DNA of 64,000 nt from NCBI GenBank assembly GCA_032622095.1, contig CP136062.1:135074960-135138959 (forward strand), in the 5' to 3' direction. The position numbers were made by a program, and so were the translations under genes. Position 1 is the first letter of the stretch, and every line of letters starts with the position of its first letter. Of this stretch, positions 56,311-64,000 are shown piece by piece. Origin of the DNA: Siphonodentalium dalli (lineage: Eukaryota; Mollusca; Scaphopoda; Gadilida; Siphonodentaliidae). The notes beneath the pieces are model-generated. The model was not told the origin of the DNA, made no database searches, and saw only the letters and a program-made list of their open reading frames with translations.

Positions 56311-57600
56311 GCCATACGAAAAGCAGAAATCTACAACTAGCCCAGTAGCCGCCGTGGACTACCCTTCGAATTCTGGTCGGGCCAAAGACTGGTACATAGC
56401 TGAAGCGGTGACCCGTTTATCAACTGCGTATAGCGCCCACCCCGTAGCTCTCCACAGTGAGAGAGGCGTGAACAATACAGGATCCAACAACACTCAACAG
56501 TTATCAGGACGAACGCAAAAAAGACAGGAGAGAACAGAACCATATGTGAAGAAAAAAAACAGAAAACAATACTTCACACATCAGACGAGCAATACAACAT
56601 ATAACAAAAACAATAATCTGAAACACTGTGGAAAGGCGTGACTAGCCGATTGATTGAGCCCGGTCAACTCAACCACCAGTCTTGAAGAGATGCAGGACCA
56701 AAGACGACCAATAACCAAGCCGTATCCGCAGGTCGATGGAATAACCACATCGGCTACGGGAACATCCTTGAAAAGAGGAAGCCCTTTCATCGATATTTGG
56801 GAAGCCTGAACGTGGTTTCGGATATTGTATCTGTGACCATACGATCAGTGGTACTGGCGTATATATATCAGATTTATGGGGGCACGCGGACTCGGCTAGC
56901 GTGAGTGTTCATTGCTTCAAACGGCCATGTACCGGGTATTGATCGGAATGGCACATTGATATACCCATCAACTCAGATCAAGCTTGATTTAGTCTCATGT
57001 TTCGCACCAAACTGCGCCGATCTCTTCATTTAATATAGGTAGATGAAATAACGAAATACCTGTACATTCTTGTTTTCCATCTGTTTTCAATGTTTTGGCC
57101 AGAAGTGACATAAACGCTCATTATTCGCACCAAATCAGGAATAAACTAAACATTAACGCTCTTTATTGTTTCAACTCTGGATCTGACTGCATTAATTTAA
57201 ATTGATAAATAGAGATTTATTAATAACGAACTGGGAACTATATAGCAGAGAACAATCTGAAGAGTTGAATTCAAATTTAATGATAGAATAATTCAATCAA
57301 CAACAACAATGTCACTATTGTCAGTCGGAATCAGATTCACTTTCGATGACCTGGATTCTTCTGCGTTTCACTCGAGTAACATCACCATAGTAGTTGTGCA
57401 CAGTGATGAAACAATCTTTGATTGTGGCACCGTCGAGCTATCCAGCGACCGCACGTTTATTGTCAACTTTCCCAACATGCTGGTGTGAATGTACTTGGCT
57501 TAATTGAATCGATTGAGAACTGATTCTGCCATCTGGGGAACGCGACACCCTTTCCAAACTGGAGGTACTAGTAGAAATGGAATGCGGCACTTCATTATCA
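56311..57600. other. no gene recognised
   Basis: May include the 5' UTR of the gag-like element (GC-richer part 56390-56540). The 110-codon plus-strand frame at 56309-56641 is Asn/Thr/Lys-rich without a domain. A third fragment of the AAAGAGCGTT family is at about 57095-57185. Confidence 0.45.
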
Positions 57601-57614
57601 TGAGTATCTGCACT

Positions 57615-59101
57615 TCAAGCATCAGGATGATTAACACTGACACTGACATATCTGGAGGCATTACTGAGGATCTCACTCATATTTTGTTGTATTTGGTTGG
57701 ACACAACAGCATAGTTATTGACACTTTGGATATTTTTATGTCCTGAAACCTGTCGGATAGTACTTGGATGTACTCCAGAATGAAGTAGTTTAGTGCAGGT
57801 TGTTTTCCGAACAGTGTGATTTGTTTTACGTCCAGGTAAGTTTGCTTTATCTGCCATAGTTTTCATTATCTTGTTGATTGAATGTTCTCCAAGAGGCTGT
57901 TCCTTGTAGCATAGGACTGATCCGTAACGTCGTTTATGATTGATTGCCAAATAAAATGGGCTATCGTCCATCTCCATGCTGTCTGGTCGACGAGCAAAAT
58001 ACTCCTTATATGCATTCACTGGGCAATGTTCGGGCTCTTGTGGGGTGGCGAACTGGTTTGGTTTGAATGTCCGGTTGTCGTTATTTGCGCCCGTCCTTGT
58101 TTTTGTTGCTCGCTCACTGAACTCCAGATACTCCCTTACACTCTCATCAACCTTTAAAATAACATCACCCCATTTCATTTTACGATTTTCGGTCCCAGGC
58201 CGCAGACCAAACATCGTGTTTTGCAGCCATATTTTGTTCTGCAGCTGGATTGGACTTTTCAAGCCAATGCACCCCGATTCCTTCACCAGCTCCTCACCAC
58301 GGACCGTGAGTGCTTCTTACACATTAGGTTTCTGGCACAGCCCCTTCTGTTTCAGCTCCTTCCTTTTCGACGATAAGACGCTCCGTTAAGACTTAAATTC
58401 ATAATCTGCCACAATATCGTGAGGATATTTCTTTTCACCGAGATACCTAGCAATTGATCGGTGGTAGCTGGTTAAAGTGTCCGGCTCATAGTCGGTCCCA
58501 TCGGCCTTTCGGACGGACAGCAAAAATGCAGATAGATAATTGTCAGCTGGCTTGCCGGCAGTTCCGTTACTGCTCTCATTTCATTCTTCTGAATGAGCCA
58601 TTGCCGAAACAGTCTTGAAGTAGATTCTGTCTTCCTCGTGAGTGTTTTTGTTTCTCATCTTTGCTTCAAACTCTGACACTTCTCTCTCCGATACATTAAC
58701 AAATGTTGTTGCATTCCCGTTGTTGCTGTTATTATTAACTGTGAGTCAGATCACCTCTCATGTCAATAGCTGCTACCGGCTCCATCAAATCACTTGGGGA
58801 AGCAATAGTACCGGCATTGTGAATCGTACTGCTAGCAGAGTCATTGTTAGTTACTTGTACATCTAAACTGGTATTGGATAAACACAATGTAGTAGTCTGG
58901 TTTATACCACTCTCTTGTGTAGCACTAGTAGTGACAGCACTGGTGACAGGGATATCAAATCTTATGGCTGGAGTTAAACTTTCCATATGATCATTTACTT
59001 CTAATCCTGTAAGCAGTGTGGAATCTAATACACTATCTGGAGAAGCTAAATCAATGTCAAAATCACCTAGAAACAGTCTTTCTAAGTCAAATTTTCCATT
59101 T
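57615..59101 (-). pseudogene. Crypton-type tyrosine recombinase (DUF3504), N-terminal half broken
   Basis: Minus strand. Acidic/Ser-Thr N-terminus (LERLFLGDFDIDLASPDSV near 59070; GINQTTTLCLSNT), then EREVSEFEAKMRNKNTHEED, the SAM-like DNA-binding domain (DNYLSAFLLSVRKADGTDYE, TLTSYHRSIARYLGEKKYP), and an intact 223-codon catalytic domain at 57615-58286. There, R29 (FGLRPG), K62 (ATKTR), H157-x-x-R160 (NHTVRK), H183 (SGHKN) and Y192 (NNY) form the complete tyrosine-recombinase set. Related vertebrate genes domesticated from Cryptons include ZMYM2, QRICH1 and KIAA1958. Stops at 58317-58319, 58386-58388 and 58581-58583, a frame change near 58735 and a missing base after the start codon make it a pseudogene. 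Cryptons move by recombinase without a transposase. Confidence 0.9.
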
Positions 59102-59109
59102 TAAAGCGA

Positions 59110-62000
59110 GTCGCAATGTTCTTATTTTAATTATTTTTTTCTTCGTAGCAGACGAACCGTCAAGTAAACCCGGAGCAATCGGAACACAAATCGAATACGT
59201 ACCTGTTTGAGATCTATGCGCATGCGCATCTACGCGGAGTACACTGTGCAACGAAAGAAACAGACCGTCTTCCATATTTATTTTTAGGCGAAAATAGTTC
59301 CGGAGCCTCGTTCTGATTCAGACACGCATGATCTGGAATCGGATCACGATACTTGCAATCGACGTGAATTTAGATACTGACTATACTCAAATTATAGAAC
59401 AGAAGTAGTATCACCCCTTGAACACTTGCAATACAAAACAATTCACTGAACAAAATAACTTTTTAAGAATAAGAAATGAGGTATAAACTCTTATTTTACA
59501 ATGCATAACGCATACTACCTGAAGATATACTGGTAGTGTTGGCAAAACAACCCCCTCTAGCTGCAAAAAAAACTAATTGTGTCAGCATACAAAATTTCCC
59601 ATGCAACTTGAGAACAAGTTTACTTCAAACACGAACAACTTGAAATTCCAGGCTGCTTATTTTGGCAAAAAGTTTCCGTTTTATTGAGAAAATCATCAAA
59701 ATTGATATTAATTGTCCAAATACACATAAGTGATGGTTATTTCATGCTTTCTACACATTTACCTCTGTCCAGTATTTCCTAAATGCTGAGTATCATCAAT
59801 TGTCTTTAAGTATTCGTATGTCGTATATGGCCATATACTTTCTGAGAAATTGCTTCGTGCTGTTCTGATAACGATGTAGAACTTTTCTGTGTCAATATTC
59901 GAACCCATGTTCAGATTGATAGGCATCTCACCTATACATTTCTCGTGGAAATTCCGTCATCCTACGTCGTTCCATGTGGGCTATGCTCGTTTGATTTGCG
60001 TTTTTAAATGGCAGCAAGTCATCACATATGGTAAGTAAGCTCGATAGCCGAACGGTTAGCGCGGTGGACTTGTTATGTTGTCAACACAACATTGTGAGTT
60101 CGCTAGATATTGATTGTTTTACAGCAGTCGTTTGGTAGTATTATACGATGTGTGACTGCGGAGTCATGCATTGTTTAAATGTCGCGCCAAGTTTTGACCT
60201 TTGAGCAAGGTCACTCGTACTGTGACTGTTTCGTCGTACTTGGACGTGAAATAGGCACATGGCGTGTTGGGCAAGCGAAGTTCATGTGGAGGCATGTGTA
60301 TATTCGTGTGCATGTTTACATTAGCTAATTGATTAAAATTTCTGGAATGTCTGCATATCATTCTAATATTGATAAAATTTATTTATTATTTGTCAAGTTA
60401 TCTCTTTTATGCCACCAGACGATGACCATATATATATTCAGGAGTAGAAAACTAGAGGTGCATATATGAACTCAAATAGTGGTACAATATATTGGAATAT
60501 TCGGTAAGTGATGCCGATATAGTCAAAATCATTACGTTGTTGTGTCTTGCTCCTTTCAGCTGCATCAGTCGATGATACGATGTAAAGATATCACTTGCAC
60601 GTTGGAGTAAAATCTCGTAGCTACTGTAACCGTATCTTGTACGTACTTAATAATTTCAGTTTCAGATAACATCAGTTTTCAGACGGTTCTTTTTTGCAGT
60701 CACTCCCACTCCATCCTACAACTCATTTCCTATGGAAGTTGTGAAATAGTTGCAACGAACTAAGACCTTGTGCTCCTGTGACCATTTATCCAAATTCGAA
60801 GATATATCTCTTTTAAATTGAGAAGATGGCACATGTGCAAACACATAAACTTCATCGACATGAGTATCCATATTTTTAATCCCTCCAAGATTGTGTGTAT
60901 GAACTTATACACTGCTATTTTGTTGTGCCCCATGAACTCGGAAAGATGCACATGCATAACAAGGTTACCAGGACTGAATTGAGTGGACTGAATTGAGTTC
61001 ATTTCGTTGTTTTATAGATAACGTTTCTGGAAAGTCTACCTGAATGACTATTTTTCCCATTAACTGATGTTTTTGTTGCTTCAAAATGTTTCGCATGTTC
61101 AGGCTTCGTGAGTGTGTTCTTCATGAATGTGATGTAATTTTGCCTTGATGTTTTTTAATATATAACATTCTCATGGACTACACACACGCAAACATTATTT
61201 AGTGATTTAATAAACGACAGCACATTATGTTGTCTTAATGAGCAGAATTTAGATAAGGATTCTTTATGTTCATCAGTGATGTGCATTTTATAGAATAGGT
61301 TGTGAGATTAGAACACATCAGGTATCGTTTTTGTATATATGATTTCCCATTTTGATCTCTGGATATCACTCTGCCGTTCTGTCTGTTTTTAACTTCAGAT
61401 TACTCAAGCATTCTTCCTCGGCAAGTTTCATTATCATTTGAGCATCTTCCTATGTGATTTTGAGAGTGTATGTTGTACTCTTGTCATTGCAATGACAACT
61501 GCTTGATGTGAATATGTAACGGGTGCCACAGTTGTCTCCTTATTATTCAGTTTGTAACTCTGTATTCTTATATTCTCTTACAGTCTGTGGATTTGCCATT
61601 CTTTCAATGTTTTACGCATGTTCTGTTCCTCACTGTATCACACACGTTCACGTTCTCTTTATTTCTAGATCTGTCCCTGTATCGTGCCTGTTTCTGAGCT
61701 GCTGCAAATATGGTTTCCTCTCTGTATGATCAATTGTCACAGTTGTTGGCTTGCGGAAGCATGGAATTATACCATATATATTACACTGAGCCCCTCATTT
61801 CAACGGTGGGCATTTCATTTGCACACCCCGGTTATGATGTCCAACTGCATGGTACCTTCATTTTTCCTGATAGCCATTTCACCCCCGAAATATTATCAAA
61901 GGTGGGAAATTATTAGACGTTTGGTCTGAAACAACATATTTCACACTAAATGAAGTGTTAAACTACCACAGCAATTGCAACCTACTGTAGCCTGGAATTA
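59110..62000. other. no gene recognised
   Basis: Nearly 3 kb of AT-rich DNA; frames up to 81 codons without domains. Presumed intron of the minus-strand PAN gene if the exon at 63282-63350 belongs to it. A tRNA-like head is at 60040. Confidence 0.4.
60040..60112 (+). mobile_element. tRNA-like SINE head, degraded
   Basis: GCTCGATAGCCGAACGGTTA contains an A box (TAGCCGAACGG) and is followed 40 bases later by GAGTTCGCTAG, a weak B box. An internal TGTTGTCAACACAACA hairpin occupies the anticodon-arm region. The weak B box and lack of pairing acceptor ends argue against a real tRNA. Confidence 0.5.
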
Positions 62001-62126
62001 CCAACTGATGTTTGTGTCGTGGATGAATTTCCAACTGCTATTTGTGTCATGGATGAATTTCCAACTGATGTTTGTGTCTGGATGAATTTCCAACTGATGT
62101 TTTTGTCGTGGATGCATTTCAAACTG
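62001..62126 (+). repeat. minisatellite, 30 bp unit, four copies
   Basis: CCAACTGATGTTTGTGTCGT followed by GGATGAATTT, starting at 62001, 62031, 62061 and 62090. The third unit has lost one base, which breaks the otherwise open frame, so a coding repeat is unlikely. Confidence 0.9.
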
Positions 62127-62734
62127 TTTAAATTCTGGCTAAAGTCTCCCCGTGCCACCACTTATCCCCAACCCTTTAGCACACGTCTACGGAGAGACCA
62201 CACCCGCCACAACACACAGTTATTTATGTTGTGGTTACATATAACATAACTTGAACTGGATATCATAACAACTAATGTCATAGAGTTATTGCTATTTGTC
62301 CATTGATGCTCGGGTTGGCAGATGATTCAATTTAGTTTATTTCCACATGCTAAATCTATCAACGTTGTAAATTAAACATAAAGTTGTCACTCTAAGTTAT
62401 CCGAAACTTATCGTAATTGGAATACTTTACTCTGAATGAGGGCAGTTACCTCTCCAAATTGGTATAATTTATGCACAGTTTCATTGGAATATGCTTGATA
62501 CGTTCTCAACAAACTTAAAACAGTATACTGAAATTCAGTTGTTTCTTCAATTATAAACCCAATGTGCAAGGGTGTTAATAAGTATGTAACATGGTTTTGT
62601 AGATAAGAAAATCAACATTTTTCTATCCTTTAATATAATGTCTTCAAATGGACAATGTCAAAAGAAAGACATTTTTATTTAAATTTAAATCTTTTATTTA
62701 AATGGATATTCTCTTCAAAATGGAATTTCCCTAC

Positions 62735-62960
62735 TACTTATACGAATTACGGATAGGGTACTACGTCACTATAATTTATGTTCCTTCTATCAGTTTGTCG
62801 TTTTGCCATATCTGTAGTTACGATGACGGTTTCGAGTTCTCAATACAACTCCCAAATAATACTTGCCGGATCAATGGGCATTAGCACATATGAGGCTGAG
62901 CGCTGGGGACGAGTCCCGATACTCTACTGCAATCAACCATGCGCGTGGTGGCAGTCGGCG
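62735..62960 (+). repeat. fragment related to the 23.1 kb DNA transposon
   Basis: AATTACGGATAGGGTACTAC then GTCAC matches 23117-23145 just inside the left end of the transposon at 23089, followed by looser similarity. A truncated relative; no terminal repeat pair was seen. Confidence 0.55.
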
Positions 62961-63026
62961 CTTTATTTCTGTAGCACGTGACGCCACGACTCGCGAGTAT
63001 ACCTGTATTTGTATAGTCTAATTCCA

Positions 63027-63120
63027 CCGTCGGGGATTTTTGACATCTCCAAAATCCGCCTGGGAGCAGTGCGGAAACATCCGCAAAACAACTGCTAATT
63101 AGTCGGGGTATCCCCGACGG
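63027..63120. repeat. 94 bp element with CCGTCGGGGA ends
   Basis: CCGTCGGGGA at 63027-63036 is matched by TCCCCGACGG at 63111-63120, and the right end also folds on itself (GTCGGGGTATCCCCGAC). Too short to assign; possibly a tiny foldback. Confidence 0.6.
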
Positions 63121-63281
63121 ATTTATCAGATTTCCGAGACGCGAGAGGGGCTAAACATCATGACCCCTTGGTACCACCCCTGCCCTGACATTCTTGTAAA
63201 ATTTTGGATTATGTATATGTATAACAGCGACCTGTCTCTATGTATTCGTAAGGGTTAAGTTTTCACGCTCAGTCAACTCAC

Positions 63282-63350
63282 CATTATCTATGTCAGCCGC
63301 AGTGGATAAAGTGCTAGTGGTGACAATGGAGCCAGCTAACAACCTCGATT
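63282..63350 (-). CDS. small Ser/Thr-rich linker exon (probable)
   Basis: Minus strand, between TTTTCTTCCAG and ATG|GTGAGT. 69 bp, phase 1 at both ends, encoding SRLLAGSIVTTSTLSTAADI. Strong splice sites, a stop-free symmetric frame and a low-complexity extracellular-linker composition support an exon. It is on the strand and in the phase of the EGF and PAN exons at 53061 and 52212, so it may be an upstream exon of that gene; 10 kb separate them. No domain is recognisable, so it could instead belong to another gene. Confidence 0.5.
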
Positions 63351-64000
63351 CTGGAAGAAAACAAACATACAATGTTTAAAAAAAAAATAGATTTAGATAG
63401 TGTATTACAGTTAATAGTTGGTAATCAAAGCAGTTTTTTTTGTCTCTTTTATTTTTTGAGACTGAAGAAAGATAGAAGAGAAAAAAGGATGTGAAGTGAA
63501 GGTTTTGTGAATGTTGTGTTATTTAGTGATATTAAATATGCATTAGTTATAAAATAGATCTAATGAAAATGAAATAATGGGTATATGTATTATTTATAGT
63601 TTTTTTCTGAGTCCCTCATGTTGTTAGGTATATATATATATATATGCTAAGTACATAGTGCAATATAATTAAAATTGAGGGATTATTAATTAGTGTTAGC
63701 TTCGAGCTACAATCTTTAAAAAATTGTATATTTACGTAACGTGATTATGTACGGCATGGATTGGTGGTTTACAATTTGTGTTACTCACTATATGATTTAA
63801 ATAAGTAAGCTTACTATTAGGTAGGTCACACAACACGACACATGTCTGATCAGCATTCGTATTTTAAACACAGTTTTTTCAATACTAAATGATATTTGTC
63901 GAATACTTGTATGCCAGACATGTGCAATGTGCTGTACTACATTTTCAGCATAGATGTAAATATCTATAGTTATGCATGTGCTGTTTAACAGTAATGTTGT
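63351..64000. other. no gene recognised
   Basis: AT-rich with an (AT)n microsatellite at about 63628-63646. No exon or repeat family was recognised. Confidence 0.45.

Noticed and set aside
60040-60112. Functional tRNA gene
   Set aside because: B box degenerate and acceptor ends do not pair; better read as a SINE head.

Overview
The window is AT-rich, intron-rich, repeat-dense eukaryotic nuclear DNA. Three things suggest a marine mollusc, probably a bivalve: secreted PAN/apple, EGF-like and C-type-lectin exons joined by phase-1 introns, several degraded non-LTR retrotransposons, and short dispersed repeat families of the kind common in bivalve genomes. That assignment is an inference. Less than 3% of the window is convincingly host coding sequence.

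Host genes. (1) At the left edge, minus strand, two consecutive exons (2441-2504 and 36-145) encode the helical-gateway part of flap endonuclease 1 (FEN1). The 3' exons lie beyond base 1, and I could not find the 5' exons. (2) On the plus strand, a TATA box and a signal-peptide plus PAN exon at 20229-20550, then two C-type lectin domain exons at 40788-40970 and 41459-41700 with EPN and WND calcium/sugar-binding motifs. Splice phases fit, so one secreted PAN-CTLD lectin with a 20 kb repeat-filled intron is likely. (3) On the minus strand, a small linker exon (63282-63350), an EGF-like exon (53061-53210) and a terminal PAN exon (52212-52489) look like part of a second secreted PAN gene.

Mobile and repeated DNA. 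0.3-8.7 kb holds palindromic MITEs and three dispersed repeat families, with a 100-N assembly gap. 11.9-15.5 kb is a CR1/jockey-like non-LTR element on the minus strand with its 3' (GAT)n tail kept, broken up by a block of TTAA-flanked and direct repeats. 16.9-22.9 kb is bracketed by inverted copies of a roughly 360 bp repeat around the first PAN exon. 23.09-24.86 kb is a DNA transposon with about 45 bp terminal inverted repeats and TA target duplication. 29.5-36.3 kb is a set of diverged tandem arrays in opposite orientations around a decayed multicopy gene. 42.1-47.1 kb is a second decayed non-LTR element containing a 310 bp tandem array and a very recent 600 bp duplication. 50.7-51.8 kb is another decayed multicopy gene, 55.3-56.3 kb a gag-like ORF1, and 57.6-59.1 kb a Crypton-type tyrosine recombinase whose catalytic residues are all still present.

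I found no bacterial-style operons, CRISPR arrays, rRNA or convincing functional tRNA genes, and nothing that amounts to a new biochemical system. The most informative points are the empty/occupied site pair for the TA-inserting MITE, the decayed recombinase with an intact catalytic core, the FEN1 exons without a 5' end, and the split PAN-CTLD gene.
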